A stretch of 64,000 nucleotides of DNA from an uncultured Muribaculaceae bacterium (GCA_947628305.1 CANQZG010000019.1:1-64000), one strand, 5' to 3'. Shown: positions 28,198 to 37,730, counted from the first letter of the stretch. Notes: generated by a model not told the origin, from the letters alone. Numbers and translations are program-made.

Positions 28198-28751
28198 TTG
28201 GTCATGTCGTTAAAGTCGAACCATTCACGGGGCGAATTGACCGCCGCTTTTTTGATTTCCCGATAAAAGGCTTTGTTCAGTTTACGAAGCCGGGCAAGAT
28301 ATTCATGGGGTCGCCAATTCCACCCCGGCATCACTTCATTGTCGGCGGCGTAAATACCGCCCGCAGACGGTTCAAAGTGTGCAAGGGCAACCAAGTGTCC
28401 ATCCTTGATGAAAGCAACGTCGGAAACGCCGCCTTTGGGCTTCTTGGGGTATCTTATAGACTTGCACCCGGAATAATAATCCTGAATGCGCTTTTGTTGT
28501 TCAAGGGCGGCGCGGATTTTTGCGGTCTTGTCGCGGCGGAATGCCACGATGTCGGCGGCAACCTTGTGGCGCAGCTCTGCAACATTGATGGGGTCTTGCC
28601 CGGTTGCCATGTCGTAAGGCATCAGCCCATCAACGAACATCCGCACGGCGCGGGTGTAGTTTTCTTTGTCCACGATTTTGTCGTGAAGTTCGGTCAGAAA
28701 CTCAACCGAAAGGTCGAATCGTTCCGAAAGGGATTTGATTGTTGATTCCAT
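28194..28751 (-). CDS. Hypothetical protein
   Basis: 185-aa ORF, 4-bp-type overlap with 27940..28197. Confidence 0.55.
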   Translation of the reverse strand: MESTIKSLSERFDLSVEFLTELHDKIVDKENYTRAVRMFVDGLMPYDMATGQDPINVAELRHKVAADIVAFRRDKTAKIRAALEQQKRIQDYYSGCKSIRYPKKPKGGVSDVAFIKDGHLVALAHFEPSAGGIYAADNEVMPGWNWRPHEYLARLRKLNKAFYREIKKAAVNSPREWFDFNDMTK

Positions 28752-28787
28752 GTTTTGAAAAGGGGATTGATTGTTGATTGTCTTTTA

Positions 28788-29189
28788 TTAAAACGGGTGG
28801 TGTTCAAACGTCAACGATTGTTCGATGCGATATAATGAATCGGTCGAAAACTCAACCGCCGGGATGTCGTATAACAACCCGTGGGAATGTGTGCGGATGA
28901 TGAAGCCGTGTCGCGTGTCAAGCCTGATTGATTCGGTGTAAAACGCGCGGGTCGAAGTGACCTTGAAAACGGGGAAATCAACCATGAACAACAACGCGCC
29001 TTTGCTGATGTCGGCAAGCGGTGTCCGGGGCGTGTTTCGCTTCAAGTGATATTTGCTTGAAAGCAATCCTTTGATTCTTGCAATGCAGTTCCGGCGCAAT
29101 GAACCATAAAGCGCATTGATGCACGGGTTCGGGATGTCCGGGCTTGTTGTGTGCAAGTTGAATTTGTAAGGGTTGAATTTTTGATTCAT
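28788..29189 (-). CDS. Hypothetical protein
   Basis: 133-aa ORF in the leftward island. Confidence 0.5.
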   Translation of the reverse strand: MNQKFNPYKFNLHTTSPDIPNPCINALYGSLRRNCIARIKGLLSSKYHLKRNTPRTPLADISKGALLFMVDFPVFKVTSTRAFYTESIRLDTRHGFIIRTHSHGLLYDIPAVEFSTDSLYRIEQSLTFEHHPF

Positions 29190-29201
29190 AATTAGTCGCT
29201 T

Positions 29202-29411
29202 TTAATCGCCGAGGGTGTCAAGGATATTGCACAAGGCGCATTCGGCAAGGTCAACATTGTTATTTTCGATTCCTGATTCATTGCGGAACATTGACAATGA
29301 TTCAAGTGCTTCATGTGCTTTTCGGGCGATGTGTTCCAACACATGGTCAACGGGCAAACCGCCAAAATTGACGGATGTTGTCGTTGTCGTTTTTACGGTT
29401 ATTTGCTTCAT
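29202..29411 (-). CDS. Small hypothetical protein
   Basis: 69-aa ORF overlapping 29411..29605. Confidence 0.45.
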   Translation of the reverse strand: MKQITVKTTTTTSVNFGGLPVDHVLEHIARKAHEALESLSMFRNESGIENNNVDLAECALCNILDTLGD

Positions 29412-29605
29412 TACTTCTTGCGCTTTTTAAGGATTGAGAAGAACACGACCACCGCGAAAAACGCGATGATACCGATTGCGCACGGAATCCATATCGGCGC
29501 AAAGACCCATCCCCAATTCATATCGGGGCAAGTGGTCAGTTTCAGGGCGACCAAAAGCACGGTCAGCCACAAAAGGATGATTGTTGCGATGTCTTTTTTC
29601 TTCAT
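29411..29605 (-). CDS. Small membrane protein
   Basis: 64 aa with two hydrophobic helices. Confidence 0.5.
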   Translation of the reverse strand: MKKKDIATIILLWLTVLLVALKLTTCPDMNWGWVFAPIWIPCAIGIIAFFAVVVFFSILKKRKK

Positions 29606-29613
29606 TGTGTTAT

Positions 29614-30375
29614 TTAGTTTTCGGGTTCATCGGATAATGGTTGCGTTAAGAAGTCTTTGAGCAACGCGGCATCGACCAACCGCCGGATGCGCGTGTGGGG
29701 CATTCCGCCCATATATTCAGGAATCAAGCCTTGCATCCGCCTGACTTCATCAGGCAAAAGGGTGTGCAGCTTGCGCCCCGCCTTTTTCGTAATCATCGCG
29801 TCGAAGTGTGCCGCATATCTTGTCAGGGCGGCAAACATCGCACACACAAGGTCGGCTTGCGCAATGAACATCAACCAATCGGGCAACAAGTCGGGGTTCT
29901 TGCGCTTATATTCCGAATGAATCATTTTCCATGCCCATGTCAGGGGCTTGGATTCTTCAATGAATTGTTCGGCGTGTTTCGCAATGCGTGTGCGGTGTTC
30001 CCAATCAAGGGTCTTTGACCGTTCCCGGTCATATTCGCCCCTGATTTCGCGCAATGCCCGTGAAAGATGCCTTGTTTCCCGGTTGCCGATGATGCGGGCT
30101 AAATCCATAAGGGTGTCGATATAATCCCAAATGACATCGAAGAACACAAACGGCAAATAAGAGATTCGGAACACCGTGTGGCGGTCGAATGCCGTTGTGA
30201 TGTCAAAGGGCGTTTGCGCCGCCCGTCGCGGCATGATGTCAAACGACGGGGCGGGCATCGGCACAAATCCGGGGTTGTGCTTCTTGATGTAGTCAAGAAT
30301 TGCTTTCGGGGGTCTTTCCATCATCAAAAAGATTTGGTTGGTTATTATTCCGGGCTTGCATAGCAAACCAATCAT
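29614..30375 (-). CDS. Hypothetical protein
   Basis: 253-aa ORF (start possibly at the internal Met of MERPPKAILDYIKKHNPGF); overlaps the next gene. Confidence 0.55.
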   Translation of the reverse strand: MIGLLCKPGIITNQIFLMMERPPKAILDYIKKHNPGFVPMPAPSFDIMPRRAAQTPFDITTAFDRHTVFRISYLPFVFFDVIWDYIDTLMDLARIIGNRETRHLSRALREIRGEYDRERSKTLDWEHRTRIAKHAEQFIEESKPLTWAWKMIHSEYKRKNPDLLPDWLMFIAQADLVCAMFAALTRYAAHFDAMITKKAGRKLHTLLPDEVRRMQGLIPEYMGGMPHTRIRRLVDAALLKDFLTQPLSDEPEN

Positions 30376-31210
30376 TCACGCTTTCGCCGGAAATCCACCA
30401 TTCAAATACTTGTTCGGCGGAATCGAAACGGTCATATTTGCCCATTGCCATAAGTTCGCGGATTGCCTTAATATAAACCCTTTCGGCGACCAAAGGGAAC
30501 ATTTGCATTTCGCGCCGCTTTGTCGCGGGTTGTGACATCGGGCAAAACATACAACCAATGCGATGAAAGCCTTTGTCATACAAATCGCAATAAGGCAAGT
30601 TGTGTTCCCTGATGAAATCCCAAACGTCGGTGTCCGTCCAATTAAAAATCGGGGCAAGCGTTACTTTGTCTTTGCCGTTTACGCAATAAACCTTTGTTTC
30701 GGAATCCATATCGAAAAGTTGTTCACCGCCCGGCGTTGATTCAACCAACTTGTCATTGATTATGTCATAACCGATTCGTTGCCCCTGAACTTCGATTGCA
30801 TGACGTTTGGCACGTTTGGTTGATTCCGCCGCACGAATGCCAATGCAAGTGACGCATCCCGCCCCGGCTTGTTCTTTCAGTTCCGCGCAACAAAATCGGG
30901 CAATGCGTGTCGGCAACACTTTCTTTTTGATGATAAGTTGCCGCATATTCAGTTTTGGCAAGTTCAACTTGACTTGCGGATAATACTTGCGCACGAAGCG
31001 CATCAGGTTCGGCGGGTCAACGCTTGTCACTTGCATTTCGGCGTGATGCTTCACACCCGCCATTTCAACAAGCGCAAGCATCACTTGGGAATCCTTGCCG
31101 CCTGAAAAGGCAACATGGAAGCCCCTTTCATCCATGCGCAACGCAAGGTTTTCGGCATTACGGATGAATGCGATTGCTTCTTCTTCAAGTCTTGCAAGAC
31201 GGTTGTTCAT
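30293..31210 (-). CDS. PAPS reductase-family (adenine nucleotide alpha-hydrolase fold) protein
   Basis: FHVAFSGGKDSQVMLALVEMAGVKH...RFCCAELKEQ...IGIRAAES...GCMFCPMS. Confidence 0.85.
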   Translation of the reverse strand: MNNRLARLEEEAIAFIRNAENLALRMDERGFHVAFSGGKDSQVMLALVEMAGVKHHAEMQVTSVDPPNLMRFVRKYYPQVKLNLPKLNMRQLIIKKKVLPTRIARFCCAELKEQAGAGCVTCIGIRAAESTKRAKRHAIEVQGQRIGYDIINDKLVESTPGGEQLFDMDSETKVYCVNGKDKVTLAPIFNWTDTDVWDFIREHNLPYCDLYDKGFHRIGCMFCPMSQPATKRREMQMFPLVAERVYIKAIRELMAMGKYDRFDSAEQVFEWWISGESVNDWFAMQARNNNQPNLFDDGKTPESNS

Positions 31211-31219
31211 CTTGAAAAT

Positions 31220-31238
31220 GTTTTATAGTAAGACGCTA
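31220..31238. promoter_or_regulatory. Recurrent palindromic motif copy 5
   Basis: atgttttatagtaagacgc, upstream of the leftward gene 30293..31210. Confidence 0.65.
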
Positions 31239-31394
31239 TTTTGCATTACAAAACCATACGTTTACAAATGCACGTTCAACACGCTTGCACATTGCCCGGT
31301 GTTGTTCGGATGTAATTTCACCCGAAAGGCGGCGCACCGCCAAATCAAACATCAGGCGGGCGCGTTGTGCTTTGATGATGTGCCGGGGCTTCAT
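31238..31394 (-). CDS. Very small hypothetical ORF
   Basis: MKPRHIIKAQRARLMFDLAVRRLSGEITSEQHRAMCKRVERAFVNVWFCNAK, below the ORF-track cutoff. Confidence 0.35.
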
Positions 31395-31678
31395 GCCACA
31401 ACTTCATTAAGGGCGTTGACAAATTCAAGGGAATCATAATCGACAAAACCACCATCGGCGATGATTGCTTCAAGTGCCTTTTTGCCGCCGCAAGGGGTGT
31501 AAGGTATGGCGGTTGTGTCGTGCTTGAACTTCACGAAGCCTTTGCCGGGGATAAAGAGCGCATGACCGCGCGAGAAGCGGCAAATCCCTTTGTGGGTGTT
31601 GAAGTACAAGCCTTTTAACGCCTTGATTTCAAGTTTGGCGTTAAGTGCGATTGTTTCGGGGGTACGGGTAAAAGTCAT
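31391..31678 (-). CDS. Hypothetical protein
   Basis: 95-aa ORF with motif copy upstream. Confidence 0.5.
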   Translation of the reverse strand: MTFTRTPETIALNAKLEIKALKGLYFNTHKGICRFSRGHALFIPGKGFVKFKHDTTAIPYTPCGGKKALEAIIADGGFVDYDSLEFVNALNEVVA

Positions 31679-31694
31679 TGTTGCGAAATATTAT

Positions 31695-31713
31695 GCGTAT
31701 CACTATAAGGCAC
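31695..31713. promoter_or_regulatory. Recurrent palindromic motif copy 6
   Basis: gcgtatcactataaggcac, upstream of the leftward gene 31391..31678. Confidence 0.65.
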
Positions 31714-31756
31714 ACGGGGTTGTTTTATAGGGGCGGACGTGCCGCCCCGGTTAGTT

Positions 31757-32062
31757 TTAGAACGAAAGATGTAATTCGTTAAGGAATTGTGCGCCATCAC
31801 TTGTTATGCGAGTTGTTGCAGTCGGATAAAGAGATTTCAGGCGGGAAAGTTCGGCTTGAATTGAAATAACATTTTGTGGCATTGACCAACGGGTGGGGAT
31901 AAACCACATTGTGTTAAATCCTGAAAGTTGCATGAATCCGCAAATATTAACGCGGGCAACATCATTGATTGCGCCCTTATCGGTTTTGTAACCATAGACA
32001 TCTGCAACGACATTTCCCGTTGCGTCAATCAATTCTATTGCGGTAAATTGTTTTGTGTTCAT
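31757..32062 (-). CDS. Hypothetical protein
   Basis: 101-aa ORF with motif copy and -7 box upstream. Confidence 0.5.
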   Translation of the reverse strand: MNTKQFTAIELIDATGNVVADVYGYKTDKGAINDVARVNICGFMQLSGFNTMWFIPTRWSMPQNVISIQAELSRLKSLYPTATTRITSDGAQFLNELHLSF

Positions 32063-32101
32063 TGTTGCGAAAGGTTGTGGGGTTGCCCACGGTTAAACAT
32101 T

Positions 32102-32120
32102 GTGTCTTATAGTAAGACAC
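32102..32120. promoter_or_regulatory. Recurrent palindromic motif copy 7
   Basis: gtgtcttatagtaagacac, 2 bp from minus-strand TAACTTTG (32123..32130). Confidence 0.75.
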
Positions 32121-32249
32121 CGCAAAGTTAGTTGTTATTTTGGAAATAACAAACTTTTTCGGGAAAAATTTTGCTTTTGTAGTGCATTTTATATCCATGT
32201 GCAATGCAAAATGTGGATAAGTGCGGGATAACTTCACCGGGATTCGCGC

Positions 32250-32268
32250 GTGTATCACTATAAAACAC
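32250..32268. promoter_or_regulatory. Recurrent palindromic motif copy 8
   Basis: gtgtatcactataaaacac, followed by TAAATTTG at 32271..32278. Confidence 0.75.
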
Positions 32269-32310
32269 GCTAAATTTGCGGTGATTTGTAAACCAATAAC
32301 ATCACAACAA

Positions 32311-32997
32311 ATGAACATCCAAGAATTACTTGCGTTACTGACTGCAAAATTTTCAGGCGCGCGAAAAGACGGATTAACGCAGTTGGCGCGCGTCCTTGCG
32401 CTACAATGTGCGACCAAAGAAGATGCGGAAGCGATTGTTGAAAAACTGACCGATGCGCAAGTCAGCGACTTTATCAAGAACTACCGCGCGGATGTGGACA
32501 AAGAGGTGTCCGACGGTGTGAAAACATCGGAAACCAACTTGCGCAAGAAGTATGACTTCAAGGAAAAGACCATCACCGAACCCGGCGGGGGTGGTACTGA
32601 CAACATCGCCGACATTGTGAAAGCAGCCGTCGCCGAAGCGGTCAAGCCTTATGCCGACCGAATCGCAAGCATGGAATCCGACAACATCAACAAAACAAGG
32701 CTTCAACGACTGAACGAAGCGTTGGCATCGTGCAAGGATGAAACTTTCAAGGCGCAAACCCTGAAAGATTTTGCCCGCATGAAGTTCGATGATGATTCTT
32801 CTTTCGATGAATACTTGACCGACAAGACCGCCGACATCGCAACCGCAAATCAATCGTTTGCCGACACAAACATGGGTCGTTCCGGCGGTTCGCCCCTTTT
32901 CTCCTCAAAGAGCGAATCAGGCGTTTCACAAGCCGTCGCCGACTATGTGGCAAGCAAGAAGCCCGAAAACAATCAGTTCGCGGGCAAAGAACTCTAA
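32311..32997 (+). CDS. Capsid scaffold-like protein
   Basis: Acidic/coiled N-terminus and position just upstream of decoration and capsid genes; start revised from 32221. Confidence 0.55.
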   Translation: MNIQELLALLTAKFSGARKDGLTQLARVLALQCATKEDAEAIVEKLTDAQVSDFIKNYRADVDKEVSDGVKTSETNLRKKYDFKEKTITEPGGGGTDNIADIVKAAVAEAVKPYADRIASMESDNINKTRLQRLNEALASCKDETFKAQTLKDFARMKFDDDSSFDEYLTDKTADIATANQSFADTNMGRSGGSPLFSSKSESGVSQAVADYVASKKPENNQFAGKEL

Positions 32998-33023
32998 TGT
33001 CAAACCCCTAATTCCTTACAAGC

Positions 33024-33593
33024 ATGACAATGCAGGTAAAACGCAAAAAGGATAGCCGCGTGGTGAAATGTATCGTTCACCGCATCGCCGACATTCCCGG
33101 CGGTGTTACGGTCGAAACCGCGACACTTGGCGGCAAGGCACTTTTTGAGGGAACGCCGCTTGGCAAGGGCAAAGACGGTCTTTTCAACGTGGTTAAAACC
33201 GCGCAGATTGTGACCGCCGCCGATGCCACCGCGACCGCTTATGAAGTTGCCAAAGGGCATCACTTCAAGACGGGCGACCGCTTTTCAGCCGGGGGCGCAA
33301 ACGGTCAGGTCATTTCGACCATCGACAAGAGCGACCCCGCAAAGGATGTTATCACCCTTTCCGCGACGCTTGGAAAAGCCGTCAAGGTGGGCGACACCGC
33401 CTTTGAGTCCGCCGGAGCGAACACCACCCTTAAAGTTCAGCCAATCGCCATTGCCGGGTCGAACTATGACGTTGACCCCGACGGCGACAACCTTTGGGTT
33501 GATGCGTGGCTTATCGGTGCGGTGCGCGAATCCAACGCCCCCGCCGTGTCCGACGCAATCAAATCAGCCCTGAAAGGCATCATCTATTTTTAA
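33024..33593 (+). CDS. Putative head decoration/fibre protein
   Basis: Small beta-rich ORF preceding the major capsid gene. Confidence 0.5.
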   Translation: MTMQVKRKKDSRVVKCIVHRIADIPGGVTVETATLGGKALFEGTPLGKGKDGLFNVVKTAQIVTAADATATAYEVAKGHHFKTGDRFSAGGANGQVISTIDKSDPAKDVITLSATLGKAVKVGDTAFESAGANTTLKVQPIAIAGSNYDVDPDGDNLWVDAWLIGAVRESNAPAVSDAIKSALKGIIYF

Positions 33594-33612
33594 CCCCTAA
33601 CACGCCAACATT

Positions 33613-34725
33613 ATGCAGAAAACACTGATGGTGGGGCTTACCGAAAAGGACATGGAAGCGGAAATCCGCACCTATGACCTTAAAGAGTATTATTACCCCA
33701 CACTTTTTCCGCTCAAAGAAACCAATTCTTTGACGTGGAAAGTGCTTGAAGCGCAAACGGGCTTAAAGATTGCCGCCGACCTGACGGCAAGGGGTTCAAG
33801 CATCCCCAAAAAGACCCGCGACGCAATAGCACGCATTCAGGGCGATATTCCCAAAATCACCATTTCGCGTGAAAAACTTGAAGATGAACTTACCGAATAC
33901 GACATCATGGTTGCGATGGCATCCGGCAATGCCGACCTTATCGCACTTGTCGAATTTTGGGCAGAGGACACCAAGTTTTGTTGGGATGGCGTTGCCGCCC
34001 GCCTTGAATGGATTGCGCTCAAACAAATTTCGTGCGGTGGCAAACTGAAAATCACCAATTCAAACAATGCCACCGTCGTAACGGAATATGATTGCGATTA
34101 CCTGATTCCCGCAGAGCAGAAAATCGGTGTCGCAACATCGTACACAACGGGAACGGCGGGCAAGCCTTTCACAAAGGACATCCCCAACGCCCTGAAAATC
34201 GGTCGCAAACTTTACGGCGCGAAATACAAGTTCGCGTTTATGAACGTGGAAACCTTTGAAAAACTTGCATCGCAAGAAGAGGTTTACAAGCGTTGCGCGA
34301 CCCTTGTTCAGAACCTGACCGACACCAACGATGCGCCCAACTTGCAGACGGTTAACGCCTATCTTGCAAAGCGCACCGAAACTTTCCGTGGCTTGCAGAT
34401 AATCGTGATTGACCAAGACATCACGGTTGAACTTGCCGACGGCACACGCATCACGGGCAACCCCTTTGAAGATGATGTGATTCTTTTTTCGGAAAGCAAA
34501 GTGCTTGGCACAACTTTTTGGAAGAAGCCCATCGAAGCAAAGAAACGCCCCGGCAGCGTTGCCGAAAAGGTCATGCACGGTCACACCCTTGTGCAGAAGT
34601 ATTCCGACGACGCAACCCCCGTCAAGGAAGTTACCGAGGGCATTGCAAACGCATTCCCCGCATGGAAACTTTCGGGTCGTTCCGTCCTGATGCAGATTAA
34701 CGCCACATCGTGGACTAAAAACTAA
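33613..34725 (+). CDS. Major capsid protein
   Basis: 370 aa; position and composition (DLKEYYYPTLFPLKETNSLTWKVLEAQTGLKIAADLTARGSSIP). Confidence 0.8.
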   Translation: MQKTLMVGLTEKDMEAEIRTYDLKEYYYPTLFPLKETNSLTWKVLEAQTGLKIAADLTARGSSIPKKTRDAIARIQGDIPKITISREKLEDELTEYDIMVAMASGNADLIALVEFWAEDTKFCWDGVAARLEWIALKQISCGGKLKITNSNNATVVTEYDCDYLIPAEQKIGVATSYTTGTAGKPFTKDIPNALKIGRKLYGAKYKFAFMNVETFEKLASQEEVYKRCATLVQNLTDTNDAPNLQTVNAYLAKRTETFRGLQIIVIDQDITVELADGTRITGNPFEDDVILFSESKVLGTTFWKKPIEAKKRPGSVAEKVMHGHTLVQKYSDDATPVKEVTEGIANAFPAWKLSGRSVLMQINATSWTKN

Positions 34726-34731
34726 CATCGA

Positions 34732-34772
34732 CCGCCGGGGTTGATTCCCCGGATGATTCCCCGGCGGTTTTA
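34732..34772. terminator. Hairpin after the capsid gene
   Basis: ccgccgggg...ccccggcgg-tttta. Confidence 0.55.
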
Positions 34773-34785
34773 ACAAGATTTCGAC

Positions 34786-35109
34786 ATGGCAACAAAAACC
34801 AACAAGGAATATTTGTCAATGAGTTTGGGCAACCTGAACGTGTCCGAAACCGACATTGACGTGATACTACTTAAAGCCGGGATGGACGCGGACGCACCCG
34901 CCGACATCGCAGCTTGTGACCTTGCCGCATACAATCGCGTGTCGGTTGTCCTTGCGTCAATGATGCAGAATGTTTCCGAGGGCGGATATTCGATTTCGTG
35001 GAACATGGATGCGGTCAAATTGTGGTACAACTCAATTTGTCGGGAACTTGGCAAAGAAAACGTGTTGGAAGCAAAACCGAAAATTCGTAACCGTTCAAAC
35101 TTTTGGTGA
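34786..35109 (+). CDS. Head-tail connector-like protein
   Basis: 107-aa ORF after the capsid gene in a connector module. Confidence 0.5.
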   Translation: MATKTNKEYLSMSLGNLNVSETDIDVILLKAGMDADAPADIAACDLAAYNRVSVVLASMMQNVSEGGYSISWNMDAVKLWYNSICRELGKENVLEAKPKIRNRSNFW

Positions 35110-35111
35110 TT

Positions 35112-35447
35112 ATGGCAAGTGTGAAGCAATATCCGCATTTCCTTTTCATCGAAGTTGCCGATTCATCGGTTCAGGATGAACAAGGTAATTGGACGGCATC
35201 GAATGTGTCGCGCAAGTTCCTTTCGATGTGTCGTGAAGAATCGGACGGACGCGGGGCGGAATTTCAGGTTGCGGGCGGTGAATATCACAAAGCCACATCC
35301 CTGATTCAATGCCCCAAATCTTGCCCGAAAGTCAGCATCGGCACAAAGGTGGTAATTGCAAACGACCGAGATTGCGAAAGCGTCCGAATTGAGGGCGTTT
35401 GCCTGAACTTTGACCCCGCACAACTTCATTGTCGGCTATGGCTATAA
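35112..35447 (+). CDS. Hypothetical head-closure-like protein
   Basis: ORF colinear in the connector module. Confidence 0.45.
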   Translation: MASVKQYPHFLFIEVADSSVQDEQGNWTASNVSRKFLSMCREESDGRGAEFQVAGGEYHKATSLIQCPKSCPKVSIGTKVVIANDRDCESVRIEGVCLNFDPAQLHCRLWL

Positions 35448-35905
35448 AACCGAACTTCACCCGTGCCGATGTTGCAAAGCGATTTGACGCATTCTTGGAA
35501 ATGGTCGAGAAGAAGCAAATCGCCCGATTGCAAAGGTTGGGTGAAATGTGCCTGATTGAAGCCCGAAACAATAAGGGTTACATGATGCAGACCGGGGCGT
35601 TGCTTTCATCGACGGGTTACATGATATTCCGCGATGGCGTTGCGCTTCACACCCAATTTGACGCGGCAAGCGGCGCGGAATCCAACGCGGCGCAAAACGG
35701 CATCAAGGCGGGTTCAAGTCTTGCGGAAAAGGTCGGCAAGGAAACAAAGGGCATTGCCCTTGTAGTGGTCGCCGGAATGAATTATGCGGCATACGTCGAA
35801 GCAAAAGGGAAAAACGTGCTATCAAGTGCCGAACATCTTGCACAACGGGAATTGCCCCGGATGTTAGAAAAACTTATCAGCAACATTAAAGCGGCAGCCG
35901 AATGA
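35438..35905 (+). CDS. HK97 gp10-like / neck protein
   Basis: MAIKPNFTRADVAKRFDAFLEMVEKKQIARLQRLGEMCLIEARNNKGYMMQTGALLSSTGYMI. Confidence 0.6.
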   Translation: MAIKPNFTRADVAKRFDAFLEMVEKKQIARLQRLGEMCLIEARNNKGYMMQTGALLSSTGYMIFRDGVALHTQFDAASGAESNAAQNGIKAGSSLAEKVGKETKGIALVVVAGMNYAAYVEAKGKNVLSSAEHLAQRELPRMLEKLISNIKAAAE

Positions 35906-36318
35906 AAGACAACTTGAAAACCCCCATTGACACCGACGGCATCTTGTTTCAGTTGCTCAACGGGAAAACGACCAACAAAGGCGGAATTTACGTCGGCGAC
36001 GGTCGCCCCGAAGATTCGACCGAAGAAGATATTGTCGTGAACACAATCGACCTTGAAGCGGACGCATTGCCCCAAATCGGCACGTCCAACATCAACATCT
36101 ATGTTCCCGACGTGTCCATGAATATCAACGGGAAAATGCAAGTGTCAGCCAATCGCCCGCGCTTGAATGAGTTAACCCATGAAGTCTTGAAGATAGTTCG
36201 TGAAACCGTCTTGCCGGGAGTGAAAGCAATCCCCAAATCGGCAACAACCATGTATGAGCCGAATTGCAAGCAACACTTCATGAACATTCGGATTGATTGG
36301 AATATTCAAACGACTTAA
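35902..36318 (+). CDS. Tail completion-like protein
   Basis: Position between gp10-like and major tail genes. Confidence 0.5.
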   Translation: MKDNLKTPIDTDGILFQLLNGKTTNKGGIYVGDGRPEDSTEEDIVVNTIDLEADALPQIGTSNINIYVPDVSMNINGKMQVSANRPRLNELTHEVLKIVRETVLPGVKAIPKSATTMYEPNCKQHFMNIRIDWNIQTT

Positions 36319-36331
36319 TTTTCACAACAAG

Positions 36332-36862
36332 ATGGCTACAACCAATAAAACAAACCTTATCACGTTGGGTCTTTGCGAGATTCAGGTGGGCGAAGCCGCC
36401 CCAACCGGGGTGATGCCCGCGCAGCTCAACAAGATTGGCAAGACCTACAAGGACACCGCCAAGATTGCGCAAGATTCATCCGACGTGACGGAACATTTCG
36501 AGGAAGGCAAAGCCGCCCCCGAAGTGCGCCGCAAATCGCGCAAAATTCCGACCCTGACATTCTCCATCATGGATGCGTCCGTGCAAGACCTTGTGGATTA
36601 TGTCGGCGGCGATGATGTCGGCACGGACGGCAAGCCCGTTTGGGGTTACGACGGCAACGAAGTGGTCGCAAACAAGGCAATCAAGGTCATTACCGAACAA
36701 GGACTTGACTTTGAAATTCCCAACGGCGACATCGAAGCCGTTATCAATGCCGACCTTACCGCATCCGGCATTTTCCTTGTGGACTTCACCGTTACGCCGA
36801 TGGCGGTTTCATCCGGCAAGGCGTTACGCGGCATTCCGCATGAAGAACCCGCAAAGTCCTGA
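36332..36862 (+). CDS. Major tail protein-like
   Basis: MATTNKTNLITLGLCEIQVGEAAPTGVMPAQLNKIGKTYKDTAKI; precedes chaperone and tape measure genes. Confidence 0.65.
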   Translation: MATTNKTNLITLGLCEIQVGEAAPTGVMPAQLNKIGKTYKDTAKIAQDSSDVTEHFEEGKAAPEVRRKSRKIPTLTFSIMDASVQDLVDYVGGDDVGTDGKPVWGYDGNEVVANKAIKVITEQGLDFEIPNGDIEAVINADLTASGIFLVDFTVTPMAVSSGKALRGIPHEEPAKS

Positions 36863-36883
36863 TGCGGGGAAACGCTAATTCAC

Positions 36884-36925
36884 ACGCCCCCGGAGAGTGC
36901 CGAACACCCTTTGGGGGCGTTTTTC
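36884..36925. terminator. Hairpin plus T run after the tail gene
   Basis: acgccccc...gggggcgt-ttttcc. Confidence 0.65.
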
Positions 36926-36944
36926 CTTAATTCTCACATTGCAA

Positions 36945-37520
36945 ATGGAAGAAGCAAACAAAACACCCCTTGAAAAAGAGAAAGCCGAATTGAATGCCCT
37001 TATCCGCAAGGGTGTGTCGTTTGAGGTCAAGGACATCGAAGTTGTGACCGAAAAGCGATTTTTCGGGCTTATCCGCAAACGTCGGCTTGTCGAGGTGACA
37101 CGCAAGTTCACCATTGAAGAACCGACCCTTTCAACCCTTGACCGCCTTTCAGCCGAATGGATAGAATTAACCATTGATGAAACGGCGTTGAAGTCCGATG
37201 ATGCGATGGTCAAAGCCCGCACGATGGCGCATGAACATTCAATCCGTTGCGCCCGCATCGTGGCAATCGCCGCACTTGGCGTTGACCGCCTGAAATGCAG
37301 TATCAAGGGCGGATTCCCGCATTGGGTCGAGGACACCGAAAAGTTAGACAAACTGACCGAATTATTCGCCCGGCAAATCAAGCCGTCACGATTGCACCAA
37401 TTCGCCGTGTTGGTCAATTCAATGTCCAATATGGGGGATTTTATGAACTCTATTCGATTGATGTCAACAATCGACCGCACGACAACGCCGATTCGGATAG
37501 AGGGAAACAAAGGGGTCTAA
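36945..37520 (+). CDS. Tail assembly chaperone, short (zero-frame) product
   Basis: Upstream of the tape measure gene, with a slippery heptamer near the stop. Confidence 0.75.
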   Translation: MEEANKTPLEKEKAELNALIRKGVSFEVKDIEVVTEKRFFGLIRKRRLVEVTRKFTIEEPTLSTLDRLSAEWIELTIDETALKSDDAMVKARTMAHEHSIRCARIVAIAALGVDRLKCSIKGGFPHWVEDTEKLDKLTELFARQIKPSRLHQFAVLVNSMSNMGDFMNSIRLMSTIDRTTTPIRIEGNKGV

Positions 37521-37729
37521 ATAGCCCGCACGGTCGCCGGGGTGCGTTGTGTGCGCATTTCGGGTGGACTTATGACTACCTAATGAACGGCGTTGCGTGG
37601 GGGCTTGTCGAAAGAATGATGATTGACGCACCGAGTTATGACACCGATTCCAACCCGGACGTTCAGGAAATCGCCCTTTCCGAGAGTAACCAACAACAAG
37701 TTTTGAGTTATGTAAATTCAATGATGTAA
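36945..37729 (+). CDS. Tail assembly chaperone, predicted -1 frameshift extended product
   Basis: G GGA AAC at 37502..37508 in correct phase; -1 frame continues QRGLNSPHGRRGALCAHFGWTYDYLMNGVAWGLVERMMIDAPSYD. Confidence 0.8.
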
Positions 37730-37730
37730 A

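Noticed and set aside
37509-37515. AAAGGGG as the frameshift site
   Set aside because: Wrong phase relative to the zero frame; GGGAAAC at 37502..37508 is in correct phase.
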